A stretch of 64,000 bases of DNA from Methyloversatilis discipulorum (GCF_000385375.1 NZ_ARVV01000001.1:1240001-1304000), one strand, 5' to 3'; positions 1 through 8,095 are shown, counted from the first letter of the stretch. Notes: a model not told the origin generated them from the letters alone. Program-made: numbers and translations.

Positions 1-1
1 G

Positions 2-91
2 CGACAGACCGGCCGCGAGCGCTGGTACACGCAGTTCTCGCTGCGCGTGGCACGGGTCGAGCGCGCGTACGGGGCGACGCTGCGGAAATGA
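2..91 (+). CDS. C-terminal end of an unidentified protein (truncated by window edge)
   Basis: Frame 2 is open from the window edge to a TGA at 89-91 and encodes 29 residues that end in ...GATLRK. The composition (Arg, Ala, Val) fits the genomic codon use of this GC-rich chromosome. The piece is too short to assign to a family. The next gene follows in the same direction 44 bp later, so it could be the preceding member of the same transcript. Confidence 0.45.
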   Translation, partial: RQTGRERWYTQFSLRVARVERAYGATLRK

Positions 92-135
92 CGTCGCCCA
101 TCGTTGTTTCGCCGTTCACGTCACAGGAGTCCGCC

Positions 136-615
136 ATGTCGATACCCCCGCGCCCGATTGCCGTGTGCGCCGCGGACGTAGCCCCGCGCGACCGTCCGTC
201 CGCCTACCCGGAACCGTTCGCGTCGCGCATGCGCGGTCGTACCAAGCACGTGCTGGGTGACCTGTTCGGCCTGCAGAATTTCGGCGTGAACCTGACGCGG
301 CTCGAACCCGGCGCAGTGTCTGCGCTGCGCCACGCGCACAGCCGGCAGGACGAATTCATCTACGTGCTGGAGGGCGAGCCGGCGCTGCACACCGACGAAG
401 GACTGACGCGTCTTTCGCCCGGCATGTGCGCCGGCTTTGCGGCGGGCCGCGACAACGCCCATCGTCTGGTCAATGACACGACCGATGTCGTGGTCTATCT
501 GGAGATCGGCGACCGCAGCAGCGGTGACGAAGCGAGCTACCCGGACGACGACCTGCGGGCGGAACTGATCGACGGGCACTGGGTGTTCAGCCATAAGGAC
601 GGGCGACCGTACTGA
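136..615 (+). CDS. Cupin-domain protein (159 aa)
   Basis: This is a small single-domain cupin. Both cupin motifs are readable. Motif 1 is HAHSRQDEFIYVLEG, which fits HxH-x4-E-x6-G. Motif 2 runs from SPGMCAGF through the NAHRLVN stretch. The His and Glu residues would bind one metal ion. The start at 136 is preferred over the upstream in-frame ATG at 88 because an AGGAG lies at 125-129 with good spacing, and the upstream extension overlaps the previous gene. Members of this family are often described as 'cupin domain-containing' proteins or sugar/mannose isomerase-like folds. The substrate cannot be told from sequence. It is followed by a hairpin and a convergent gene. Confidence 0.85.
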   Translation: MSIPPRPIAVCAADVAPRDRPSAYPEPFASRMRGRTKHVLGDLFGLQNFGVNLTRLEPGAVSALRHAHSRQDEFIYVLEGEPALHTDEGLTRLSPGMCAGFAAGRDNAHRLVNDTTDVVVYLEIGDRSSGDEASYPDDDLRAELIDGHWVFSHKDGRPY

Positions 616-696
616 GGGGGCGACGGGTCGGCACACGGTGCGGTGGGCCTGGGATGGAACGGAATGAACGGGCCGGTATTCGCCATCGGCGTGGCC

Positions 697-725
697 TGAA
701 GGGGCGCCAGGCTGCCGCCCCTTCA
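697..725. terminator. Hairpin between convergent genes (likely bidirectional terminator)
   Basis: TGAAGGGGCG at 697-706 pairs perfectly with CGCCCCTTCA at 716-725 around a 9-nt loop. It lies between the stops of the cupin gene (615) and the minus-strand ferredoxin fusion (741). No clear U-tract follows on the plus strand, so the terminator role is inferred from position and stem strength. Confidence 0.5.
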
Positions 726-740
726 TCCGTCACGCCTGCA

Positions 741-1649
741 TCAGCCGGCGACCGCTTCCGCCGCTCGACGCAGGGCGGCCTCTTCCTGCTCGATCCACTG
801 CTTCAGCTTTTCGACGTGTTCCGCTTCTTCGCGCACGAACTCCTTCGCCACCTTGCGGATGTTCGCGTCGCGCGTGGTGTTGGCAATCGCGTAGTAGAAC
901 TCGTAGCCACGGCGTTCGCCCTGCAGCGCGGCCTTGAGCGCACCGAGACGCGTCAGGGCGGGATCGCCTGCCCACAGTGCGGTCTTCTCCGGGGTGGTGT
1001 TGTCGGGCCAGGCCGAGCTGGCCGGCAGGCTTTCCACCACTTCATACTTCACGCACCTGGCCTTGGCTTCTTGCAGATGCAGGCGCGAATAGCTGCCGAG
1101 CTGCGCGAACAGCGCAGCCACGTCGCTGTTGCCGCACGCGTTCATGCGCTCCGCAAGTTCTTCGAAGTGCACGGCAGCGTCTTCTTCGACCTTGACCGCA
1201 TAGTTCAGGAACTGGTCGAGCGTCTGGATGCCGACACCGCCCTTGTAGATCGCGGCGGCGATCGATAGCGCCGGTCCCTTCACCGGCTTGGTCACATCGC
1301 CTTCGAACACGACGGCGATATCTTCGTCGCGAACGAAGCACTGGCAGGCCAGCCGGTGACGCGGCGGCATGTCATTCACTTCGGCGTCCATGATTTCCTG
1401 CTTGGTGATCTTGCCGAGCTGACGCAGGATCTCCTTTTCCTTTTCAGTCAGGGCGATGCCATAGCGCACGGTCGGGCTGTAGTGCACGACCTCCACCAGG
1501 CATGAGCCGCATTCACCGTCCTGACAGTCGAACGGAATCGGGATGTTGTTGGCTTTGGCGAGGGCGAGCAGAGTGCCGCGTTCACCGGCCACCGCATAGA
1601 CCGTGAGATCGCGCGGCATCAACGGAGAAGAGAAGGTTACGTTAGCCAT
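741..1649 (-). CDS. [2Fe-2S] ferredoxin fused to a ferritin/rubrerythrin-like domain (302 aa)
   Basis: Residues 1-115 form a plant-type ferredoxin domain. Cys42, Cys47 and Cys50 fit C-x4-C-x2-C, and the fourth ligand is Cys102 or Cys104. Residues about 140-290 look like a four-helix ferritin-like domain with Glu-rich helices (E155/E156, E245) and an ExxH at E275-H278, as used for di-iron sites. The start at 1649 has a GGAG eight bases upstream; the longer open frame to 1748 has no such site. The gene sits near draT/draG and behind an FNR-type box. An electron-transfer, oxygen/peroxide-scavenging or nitrogenase-protecting role is an inference. The usual second ExxH of rubrerythrins is not obvious, so di-iron binding needs proof. 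Confidence 0.8.
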   Translation of the reverse strand: MANVTFSSPLMPRDLTVYAVAGERGTLLALAKANNIPIPFDCQDGECGSCLVEVVHYSPTVRYGIALTEKEKEILRQLGKITKQEIMDAEVNDMPPRHRLACQCFVRDEDIAVVFEGDVTKPVKGPALSIAAAIYKGGVGIQTLDQFLNYAVKVEEDAAVHFEELAERMNACGNSDVAALFAQLGSYSRLHLQEAKARCVKYEVVESLPASSAWPDNTTPEKTALWAGDPALTRLGALKAALQGERRGYEFYYAIANTTRDANIRKVAKEFVREEAEHVEKLKQWIEQEEAALRRAAEAVAG

Positions 1650-1734
1650 TTCGGGGCTCCAGGTTGTGTCCGGATCGGACCCGGTCTGACTGCAAGTTGC
1701 ATGCCGCGTGAATGGCGCCTCCGTGTAACCTTCA

Positions 1735-1752
1735 TGACATGAGTGCATGTCA
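1735..1752. promoter_or_regulatory. Perfect 18-bp inverted repeat near the FNR-type box
   Basis: TGACATG at 1735-1741 and CATGTCA at 1746-1752 are perfect inverted repeats separated by AGTG. It lies between the FNR-type box and the start of the ferredoxin fusion gene, where an operator for a second dimeric regulator would sit. The cognate protein is unknown. Confidence 0.4.
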
Positions 1753-1760
1753 GTACGTCA

Positions 1761-1774
1761 TTGATCCACATCAT
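1761..1774 (-). promoter_or_regulatory. FNR/Anr-type box upstream of the ferredoxin fusion
   Basis: TTGAT-CCAC-ATCAT matches the FNR consensus TTGAT-N4-ATCAA at 9 of 10 defined positions. It is about 112 bp upstream of the minus-strand ferredoxin/ferritin-like gene. The rest of the 1650-1953 gap shows only the neighbouring inverted repeat and no further gene. Activation at low oxygen is the inferred effect. Confidence 0.55.
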
Positions 1775-1953
1775 GAAGTCGCGGTTTATCCGGCTTTCAA
1801 GAAGGTGGATGAACGACGGGTTTGATCTGCTTCAAGGCGGTCTGGAAGTGCTGTGCTAGCGCCTGCGCTGCAGGGGCGTGGCGCCTTGTGGACAGACCTG
1901 TCGGCTACGCAGTGTTTGCGACACGGACTGCATCGCCGAATACCGCGTGCAGT

Positions 1954-2862
1954 TCAACTTCCGTCCTGGCCGTCGTCCTTCAGGCCGGCGACGATGGCGT
2001 CGAACACCAGGCGCACCCGCGCCGGCACCGGGCCGCGCTGCGGGCGATACACGATGACGTCCCACGGCGGCGGTGCGTCCTTTTCCAGCACCTCGACCAG
2101 TCGCCCAGCGCGCACGTGCGTGCGCGCGAGATAGTCGGGCAGCTGCGCAAACGCGATGCCGGCAAGCACGGCTTCGCATTCGGCCGCCGGGTCGTCGGTG
2201 AAGAAGGCGGGCTGCTGCGGCAGCAGCGTACGTTCGCGGCTGAAGAACCAGTGCCACGGACGGTTGGTGTTGCGGTTGATCAGCGCGCTGGTGGGCAGCG
2301 CGTGCAGCGCATCGACCGACGGCGGCACGCCGACGCGCTCGATCAGCGCCGGGCTCGCATGCACGCCGAAAGCCACCTTGCCGACACGGCGCATCACGGA
2401 GCGCGCGTGGCTCAGCACGCCCATGCGCACGCCGATGTCGATCTGTTCGTCCACGGCGTCGCTCAGTTCGTCCGACAGCCGGATGTCGATGGCAATGCCG
2501 GGGTGCTCAACCGCGAGCCGGGTCAGCACGGGCAGTACGAGCAGACGACCAAGCGCGCGTGGCGCCGTGATGCGCACGCGCCCGGCCATCGCCGCGGCCG
2601 CCCGCTTCTCGGCGGGCCGCAGCACCTCGTCGAGCTGCGACAGCGTCGCTGCGGCTTCGGCCGCCTTGGCGGTGCCGAACTCGGTGATGCGGGTCTGCCG
2701 CGTCGTGCGGTGGAACAGCGTTTCGCCGAAGTGATCTTCGAGACGGCGGATGGCCCGGGTGACAGCCTGCGGCGACAGGCCCAGCCGGGTGGCGGCCTCG
2801 CGGAAGTTCTTCGCGTCGGCGGCGGCGACGAAGATGCGCAGCGCGTCCTGCAGTGAATTCAT
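1954..2862 (-). CDS. LysR-family transcriptional regulator (302 aa)
   Basis: The N-terminal 60 residues form the LysR winged helix-turn-helix (FREAATRLGLSPQAVTRAIR then LEDHFGETLFHRTTR). Residues about 88-295 fit the LysR substrate-binding fold. Length is normal for the family. It is transcribed divergently from the secreted GlcG/HbpS-like gene at 2966, with 103 bp between them, the classical arrangement in which a LysR protein controls its neighbour and itself. The effector is unknown. Confidence 0.92.
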   Translation of the reverse strand: MNSLQDALRIFVAAADAKNFREAATRLGLSPQAVTRAIRRLEDHFGETLFHRTTRQTRITEFGTAKAAEAAATLSQLDEVLRPAEKRAAAAMAGRVRITAPRALGRLLVLPVLTRLAVEHPGIAIDIRLSDELSDAVDEQIDIGVRMGVLSHARSVMRRVGKVAFGVHASPALIERVGVPPSVDALHALPTSALINRNTNRPWHWFFSRERTLLPQQPAFFTDDPAAECEAVLAGIAFAQLPDYLARTHVRAGRLVEVLEKDAPPPWDVIVYRPQRGPVPARVRLVFDAIVAGLKDDGQDGS

Positions 2863-2875
2863 GGTCTGCCTGAAA

Positions 2876-2914
2876 GTGGAATACTGAAATCCAGATCATT
2901 CCATTTATTTCCAC
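2876..2914. promoter_or_regulatory. Candidate LysR operator (interrupted dyads)
   Basis: TGGAAT at 2877-2882 faces ATTCCA at 2898-2903, giving a dyad with a 15-bp spacer. A wider dyad GTGGAA/TTCCAC spans 2876-2914. It is in the intergenic region shared by the divergent LysR and HbpS-like genes, where LysR proteins bind. Assignment to this regulator is inferred from position only. Confidence 0.4.
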
Positions 2915-2965
2915 TCTCCGCATCCCGATACTGGCTACATCACCCATTCAACAGAGGATGCAGTC

Positions 2966-3763
2966 ATGAAAGCCCTTCACACTTCCATCGTCGCTTCTTT
3001 CGCAGTGCTGGCCGGTCTGGCCGCCACGCCGGCCTTCGCTTCGCCGCAGGGCGCGGACAGCAAGGCGGTCGCCGCCGAGTGCGCGGCACTGCCCGGCCAT
3101 GCCGAACTGCGCGATGCGCTCACCCGCGCCCGGCGCGCCGACAACGGCGGCTTCGATCTCGACATGTGGGGCACCGTCGTGAGCCGCAGCGGCACGGTGT
3201 GCGCGGTCGCCTTCACCGGCGAAAGCAACGCCAGCCAGTGGCCGGGCAGCCGGGCCATTTCGGCGCAGAAGGCGAACACCGCCAATGCCTTCAGCCTGCC
3301 CACGCTGGCACTGGCCACCGCCAATCTGTACAGCGCCACGCAGCCGGGCGGCAGCCTGTTCGGTCTGCAGGAAAGCAATCCGGTCAATGCCGCGCTGGCG
3401 TATGCCGGACCTGCAACGGCCTGGGGGCAGGCGAACGATCCGCTGGTGGGCCAGCGCATGGGCGGCGTCAATGTGTTTGGCGGCGGGCTGGCGCTGTACA
3501 GCGCACAGGGCGAACTGCTGGGCGCGCTCGGCGTGTCGGGCGACAGCTCCTGCGCCGATCACGCCATCGCCTGGCGTACGCGCAACCTGCTGCGGCTCGA
3601 CTACGTGCCGGCGGGCGTCGGCCCGGATGGCGTCGATCAGATCAGCTTCGACGGCGACTGGAAGCAGCCGCACTGCGTCAATGCCGCGACCGAAGATGCG
3701 GTGGTGAAGGCCCTGCCGCCCACCCGCCGCCGCGACGGTCTGGCTGCGACGACGCAGGACTGA
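2966..3763 (+). CDS. Secreted GlcG/HbpS-family haem-binding-like protein (265 aa)
   Basis: Residues 1-25 are a Sec signal peptide (Lys near the N-terminus, hydrophobic core, ATPAFA then S). The mature part resembles the GlcG/HbpS (DUF336) family, with the stretch around FTGESNASQWPGSRAISAQKA, the NAFS segment and the GGLALYSAQGELLGALGVSG strand pair. HbpS-type members bind haem or other small cofactors outside the cytoplasm. There are several extra residues at the C-terminus compared with the short core family. The divergent LysR gene is the likely regulator. The family call is good; the ligand is not known. Confidence 0.75.
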   Translation: MKALHTSIVASFAVLAGLAATPAFASPQGADSKAVAAECAALPGHAELRDALTRARRADNGGFDLDMWGTVVSRSGTVCAVAFTGESNASQWPGSRAISAQKANTANAFSLPTLALATANLYSATQPGGSLFGLQESNPVNAALAYAGPATAWGQANDPLVGQRMGGVNVFGGGLALYSAQGELLGALGVSGDSSCADHAIAWRTRNLLRLDYVPAGVGPDGVDQISFDGDWKQPHCVNAATEDAVVKALPPTRRRDGLAATTQD

Positions 3764-3771
3764 GCGGCAAT

Positions 3772-3795
3772 GAGGGCGCCCCTGGTGGCGCCCTC
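3772..3795. terminator. Hairpin after the HbpS-like gene
   Basis: GAGGGCGCC at 3772-3780 pairs perfectly with GGCGCCCTC at 3787-3795 around a 6-nt loop, just after the stop at 3763 and before the convergent draG stop at 3825. No U-tract is present, so it is a likely but unproven bidirectional terminator. Confidence 0.5.
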
Positions 3796-3824
3796 TGTCC
3801 GCACCGGGTCGGCAGCGGAGCGAT

Positions 3825-4769
3825 CTATCCTCGACGGCTCATCGCCAGCAGCCCGCTGGTCTGGTCGGTGATCGCCATCACCACGTCGCGCTGCAGTCGG
3901 CTCAGCCAGCGCTGCGGCAGAGCGCGCGCGCCGCAGCGGGCGCCGGCCAGCATGCCGACCAGGGCGCCGGTGGTGTCGGCGTCGTCGCCCATGTTCACGG
4001 TGGCGACCAGCGCCGTTTCGAAATCGGCGTGGCTGACGAAGTGGTACAGCACGGTCTGCACGGTATCGACGACATAGGCAGTGGCGCGGCCGGGGTAGGG
4101 CTGGAAGGCGAAGGCCGGGTGGGTTTGCACCCAATCCGCCACCCAGGCTGCGCCATCGTCGTGCGATGCGCCAGACAGCAGACGGGCGAGCAGCTGCGCG
4201 AAGCCCACCGTGGCGGCATCGGACAGCGGGTGGTGGTGGGTGATGCGCGCCTGCGCCAGACTCACGCGCTCCAGCGCGGCGGTGTCGTGCCACAGCGCCA
4301 GCACCGTGGGCAGGTTGCGCATCAGCGCGCCATTGCCGCCATCGCGCTCGTTCTGCGGGCCGCTCAGGCTGCCGTCGGCGAGGTAGCGCTGCAGGCCGCG
4401 GCGGCAGGTGTTGCCACAATCCACTGGCTTGCTGCGCAGCCAGCCGACGAAGGCGTCGGCAATCGTGCGCGTCGCCGCCGTCATGTGCTCGTCGCCGGTG
4501 AGGCGCGCGCCGCCCACCTCCAGCAGCGCATCGCCCAGCGCCAGGCACATCGTCGTGTCGTCGGTCACCTGTCCGCGCGCCAGCCTGAGCCAGCCGCCGC
4601 CGACGATGTCGCGATGCTCGCCGTACTGCGCGCGGATTTCGCGCGGGCGCATGAATTCGACCGTGGCGCCCAGTGCGTCGCCGATGGCCAGCCCGAGGTA
4701 GGCGCCGAGGGCGCGGTCGTACAGCGTGTCGAAGTCGTCAGTCATATGCGGTTCAGAAAACGGATTCAT
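3825..4769 (-). CDS. draG: ADP-ribosyl-[dinitrogen reductase] glycohydrolase DraG (314 aa)
   Basis: DraG removes ADP-ribose from the arginine of dinitrogenase reductase (NifH) and so reactivates nitrogenase. The ADP-ribosylglycohydrolase signature is clear: AIGDALGA near residue 28, T69-D-D-T72 for the dimanganese site, GNGALMR near 146, and GDDADTTG at 261-268 with the second Asp set. The start at 4769 is chosen because its ATG overlaps the draT stop (ATGA), implying translational coupling. An internal Met at 4745 (MTDDFD) is the alternative. Together with draT it forms the reversible ammonium/dark switch of nitrogenase. Confidence 0.9.
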   Translation of the reverse strand: MNPFSEPHMTDDFDTLYDRALGAYLGLAIGDALGATVEFMRPREIRAQYGEHRDIVGGGWLRLARGQVTDDTTMCLALGDALLEVGGARLTGDEHMTAATRTIADAFVGWLRSKPVDCGNTCRRGLQRYLADGSLSGPQNERDGGNGALMRNLPTVLALWHDTAALERVSLAQARITHHHPLSDAATVGFAQLLARLLSGASHDDGAAWVADWVQTHPAFAFQPYPGRATAYVVDTVQTVLYHFVSHADFETALVATVNMGDDADTTGALVGMLAGARCGARALPQRWLSRLQRDVVMAITDQTSGLLAMSRRG

Positions 4770-5704
4770 TGGCAGCTTGCCTGTGCCGGGTAGTCGCCGC
4801 CCAGGGCAAGCACTTCCTGTTCGCCGTGCAGCACCGGGCCGGGCAGCAGACCGGGCCACACCAGCAGCTTGCAGCGCGGCACCTGCAGTTCGAACACCCA
4901 GTCGCCGAAGCAGCCCGCTTCGTCACGCGACAGCGAGAACGACGCGATGCTGTTCAGGCGCACCGTGCATTGGCGGTCCTGCAGCCGGCCGGCGACCAGC
5001 TGCTCTTCGGCGCGCGTGCTGCCGCGCCACAGGCGCACATGACTGCCCGGCGGCTGCTGCGGCAGGCCGAAACGGTCGAGCGCCCACTGGCTGAATTCGT
5101 ACAGCAGGTCGAGCTGCTGGTGGATGCAGTTGCCGTGGTAGCGGCTGGCGGCCTTCTCTTCGAGATAGCTCACCCAGGCGGGTGACGGGAAGCGCTCCAG
5201 CCGTGCCTTGTGGAACATGGGCACCAGACCGAAGCGACTTTCGACCCAGCCTTTCAGAACGGCGCCGGCCGGGCCGTTGGCGTCGCCTCCCCAGCCCTGC
5301 AGCAGCCGGCGCCAGCTGCAGCGCCAGCGTCTCGCCTCGGCGCTGTCGCGCGGCGCGTCGGCCGGTTGCAGGCCGAAGGCGATGGCGACGTAGTGCTCGA
5401 ACACGTCGCGCGCTTCGGGCAGATCGGCGCAGCGATCGAGCAACGCGAACAGGCCGCGGTGCGCCTCGCGCGTGCCAGCAATGTGCAGCGGCAAGGGGTG
5501 TTCGTTGAACAGCCGGCTGGCCAGCACCGGCGCCGGCACGCCGACCAGATTGGTGCTGTACCAGCGGTGCGGCTGAGCGTCCGCAGTCCCGCCCGTGTCA
5601 GGCGAGACGGCGGACGCATCCGGCGCGCGAGCGGGCGACGACAGGACTCCGGGACGCGCGCGTTTTGGCCCGGTGCCATGAGGAAGGGCGGATTCGATCG
5701 GCAT
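4766..5704 (-). CDS. draT: NAD+-dinitrogen-reductase ADP-ribosyltransferase DraT (312 aa)
   Basis: DraT inactivates nitrogenase by ADP-ribosylating NifH when fixed nitrogen appears or energy falls. The conserved DraT opening (WYSTNLVGVP, then FNEHPLPL and GTREAHRGLF) and the later HGNCIHQQLDLL, RLWRGST and LNSIASFS segments are all present. The roughly 60 residues before WYSTNL are low-complexity and not part of the usual core, so the N-terminus is uncertain. ATG at 5704 is used here; the frame also extends to a TTG at 5740. The stop overlaps the draG start. nifHDK is not in this window. Confidence 0.88.
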   Translation of the reverse strand: MPIESALPHGTGPKRARPGVLSSPARAPDASAVSPDTGGTADAQPHRWYSTNLVGVPAPVLASRLFNEHPLPLHIAGTREAHRGLFALLDRCADLPEARDVFEHYVAIAFGLQPADAPRDSAEARRWRCSWRRLLQGWGGDANGPAGAVLKGWVESRFGLVPMFHKARLERFPSPAWVSYLEEKAASRYHGNCIHQQLDLLYEFSQWALDRFGLPQQPPGSHVRLWRGSTRAEEQLVAGRLQDRQCTVRLNSIASFSLSRDEAGCFGDWVFELQVPRCKLLVWPGLLPGPVLHGEQEVLALGGDYPAQASCQ

Positions 5705-5792
5705 CCGGCCAGTATTCGAGGCCTTTTCACCGCCCGTCAAGCACGGTGGTCAAGGATGATGCAGATCGCTGCCGGGGGGGGCCGGACGCGCC

Positions 5793-5945
5793 TCAGGGCG
5801 CGCTCTGCTGGCTTTCCGGATAGGCGGTGTCAGTGCTGTCGTGCGTGCGTTCCCAGTCGCCGACCGGGTCGGCCGGTGTCTTCCTGCGGTGGGCGAACGC
5901 ATATCCGAGTGCAAGGGCGAGTGAGGCGGCAATCAGCTTGATCAT
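5793..5945 (-). CDS. Small membrane-anchored protein, 50 aa, unknown function
   Basis: An excellent ribosome site, GGAGGAAAC, precedes an ATG at 5945. The frame encodes 50 residues: a short hydrophobic helix (residues 2-19, MIKLIAASLALALGYAFA), a positive HRRK stop-transfer, then a polar, acidic tail containing GDWERTHDST. Orientation suggests one inner-membrane helix with a short cytoplasmic tail, or an uncleaved signal anchor. It lies 89 bp upstream of draT in the same direction and may share its transcript. I do not recognise the family. The ribosome site and the transition from hydrophobic to charged residues argue that it is real. Confidence 0.6.
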   Translation of the reverse strand: MIKLIAASLALALGYAFAHRRKTPADPVGDWERTHDSTDTAYPESQQSAP

Positions 5946-6277
5946 CGATGTTTCCTCCAGGTGCGGGGTCGCCGGGCGCGGCGACCTGTCCGTTCAGTGT
6001 GGGCCGGGGCGGCAGCGCTCGCTGTAGGCCAGCGACACCGCTGCCCGTAGGACGGGCGCTGCGCCATTCCGGGCCGGTGGTTTGCGCAACGCGGCGCCGA
6101 TGCTCACCATCCGCACCGGCCCGCCCACCGCTGCAGCGATGTTCAGCGTCGCAGCAAACCGCGCGCCCGCCGTCGATGGCCGGCCATCAGGCCTCGTGTA
6201 TCGTCTGCCCCGACCACGCGCTGCCCGCACGTCGCACCGCGCCCGACCCTTCCTGCGCAACCGGAGACCGAGCCCTC
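5946..6277. other. Intergenic region, no gene seen
   Basis: This 332-bp gap separates the minus-strand small protein/draT/draG set from the plus-strand HIT gene and must hold both promoters. No convincing -35/-10 pair, FNR box or sigma-54 (GG-N10-GC) element was found by eye. Frames crossing it lack ribosome sites. Confidence 0.5.
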
Positions 6278-6724
6278 ATGCCGAAATTCGTCGATACCTC
6301 GCCGCCCGGCGTCTGCATCTTCTGTCGCATCGTCGCTGGCGAACTGCCCGCCGCGCGCGTGTTCGAGGACGATCTGACGCTGGCATTCATGGACCTCGGC
6401 CAGGTCAATCCGGGTCACGTGCTGGTCGCGACCAAGCGGCACGCCGCGACGCTGTTCGACATCACGCCGGAGGAGGGCGCCGCGGTGATGAACACCGCGC
6501 AGCGCGTGGCCGCCGCCATCCGCGAAACCTTCGACCCGCCGGGGCTGAATCTGCTGCAGGCCAACGGCAAGGAAGGCGAACAGACGGTGTTCCACTTCCA
6601 CATGCACGTGCTGCCGCGCCACGCGAACGACGGCGTCGGCCTGATCTGGCCGCGCAAGGAACCGGGTGCGGAGGTGCTGCGCGGGTACGCGGCGCAGCTT
6701 GCGGATGTGCTGACGCGCGACTGA
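6278..6724 (+). CDS. HIT-family nucleotide-binding hydrolase (148 aa)
   Basis: The histidine-triad motif HFHMHVLP is present (His106, His108, His110), with the fold-typical CIFCRIVAGELPAARVFEDD opening and NPGHVLVATKRH. HIT proteins of this type hydrolyse nucleoside phosphoramidates or dinucleoside polyphosphates in the cytoplasm. The start at 6278 has GGAG at 6263-6266; the longer upstream frame has no ribosome site and unrelated composition. It is a single-gene unit ended by a hairpin shared with the convergent reductase. Confidence 0.9.
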   Translation: MPKFVDTSPPGVCIFCRIVAGELPAARVFEDDLTLAFMDLGQVNPGHVLVATKRHAATLFDITPEEGAAVMNTAQRVAAAIRETFDPPGLNLLQANGKEGEQTVFHFHMHVLPRHANDGVGLIWPRKEPGAEVLRGYAAQLADVLTRD

Positions 6725-6732
6725 GGCAGGCT

Positions 6733-6756
6733 CGCCGGGCAAACCACAGCCCGGCG
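6733..6756. terminator. Hairpin between convergent genes
   Basis: CGCCGGGC at 6733-6740 and GCCCGGCG at 6749-6756 form a perfect 8-bp stem with an 8-nt loop, between the HIT stop (6724) and the reductase stop (6761). It has no T-run, so its role is inferred from position. Confidence 0.45.
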
Positions 6757-6760
6757 GCGA

Positions 6761-8095
6761 TCAGCGCATCTCGAACAGTTCCTGATGGAAACGGTCGGGC
6801 GGCAGGCCGTGGGCGACGAAGTCCGCGCGCAGCGCCTCACCGAAGCGCGGCGGGCCGCAGAACCAGATGCTGGCAGACGCCCAGTCGGGCACCGCGGCGC
6901 GGATGCGTTCGCCATTCAGGCGTCCGTCCCGGGCGTCGACCAGCAGGTGCAGTCGCACGCCGGCCGCTTCGGCATCCGCGGTGAGATGGTCGATGGCGCT
7001 CTGATCGAACTCGGCCGTCGGATGAAAGAGATCGATCGCCCGCGCGTCGGGTGTGGCGGCGCGCTGCTTCATGCGGGCGATGAAGGGCGTGATGCCGATG
7101 CCGGCCCCGACCCAGATCTGCCGTGACTGCGCATCCTCGAAGTCGAAATAGCCGTAGGGCCCCTCCACCGTCACCGGCATGCCGATATTCAATGTCTCGC
7201 GCAGGCGGCGGGTGTGGTCGCCCAGTGCCTTGGCGATGAATACGAGCCGGCGGTCAGCCGCATTCCACGCCGACGCGATCGTGTAAGGGTGAGCGCCTTC
7301 GCGCGTGTCCGACGTGACGAAGGCGAACTGCCCCGGCGCGTGTCCGCGCCAGCCATCCTCCAGCTGTATGGCCGCTTCGAGGACTTGCACGCCGGGGTAT
7401 TCGGTCAGCGCCGCGATGTGGCCCTGCACCTTGTGACCGGCCCCGATCCGCCCGCCCAGGCTCAGCAGCGCGGCCAAGCAGCCGCCGATCAGCAAGGCCG
7501 CCACCAGCCAGCCGACCGGCTGCGACCAGTACGCGAACTTGGTGAGCACCACCGTGTGATAGGCCAGCGCGAGGTAGGCGAGCGCAATCCATCTGTGCGT
7601 CCTGGCGAACCAGTGGTAGGGAAAGCGCTTCACCAGCGCCAGCACGATCAGCACCACCGCCGCATAGAACGCCCACTCGCCGACGGCTTCGGCCATCCCC
7701 CGCTGGCTGCGCAGCCAGCCCTCGACCGCACCCAGCGTTTCGCCGGCCACCGGCTTGCGTGCCGGCCGCACCAGCCAGCCCCAGCCCACCATCCACTTGG
7801 TGCCGGTCGCCCACCACCAGTGAAGGACGCCCACCACCAGCGCCGCGACGCCCAGCCACTTGTGCAGCCGATACATTCTGTCCAGCCCGCCCAGCAGCGA
7901 CTCCAGCCATTTCGAACGCAAGGCCAGCAGCATCGCCACGCTCATCACGGCGATCGCGATCACCCCGCTGTACTGCATGAACACCGAGCGGAACGAGAAA
8001 TAGGTGAACGGCTCGGGCAGCAGCGTGTCGGCGGCGAACCAGAGCAGGGTTGGCAGCAGCAGCGTTGCGAGGAAGGCGAGGCGGAGGCGTTTCAT
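6761..8095 (-). CDS. Ferric-reductase-like membrane flavoprotein (444 aa)
   Basis: The N-terminal half has about six membrane helices with a ferric-reductase-like haem core (HKWLGVAALVVGVLHWWW and THRWIALAYLALAYHTVVL supply paired His residues). The C-terminal half is a ferredoxin-NADP-reductase-type module with HPYTIAS for FAD, GAGIGITPF for the pyridine nucleotide, and WFCGPPRFG near the end. It would move electrons from NAD(P)H across the inner membrane to an external acceptor, perhaps Fe(III) or a periplasmic partner. The Shine-Dalgarno site before 8095 is weak. The acceptor is not known. Confidence 0.85.
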   Translation of the reverse strand: MKRLRLAFLATLLLPTLLWFAADTLLPEPFTYFSFRSVFMQYSGVIAIAVMSVAMLLALRSKWLESLLGGLDRMYRLHKWLGVAALVVGVLHWWWATGTKWMVGWGWLVRPARKPVAGETLGAVEGWLRSQRGMAEAVGEWAFYAAVVLIVLALVKRFPYHWFARTHRWIALAYLALAYHTVVLTKFAYWSQPVGWLVAALLIGGCLAALLSLGGRIGAGHKVQGHIAALTEYPGVQVLEAAIQLEDGWRGHAPGQFAFVTSDTREGAHPYTIASAWNAADRRLVFIAKALGDHTRRLRETLNIGMPVTVEGPYGYFDFEDAQSRQIWVGAGIGITPFIARMKQRAATPDARAIDLFHPTAEFDQSAIDHLTADAEAAGVRLHLLVDARDGRLNGERIRAAVPDWASASIWFCGPPRFGEALRADFVAHGLPPDRFHQELFEMR

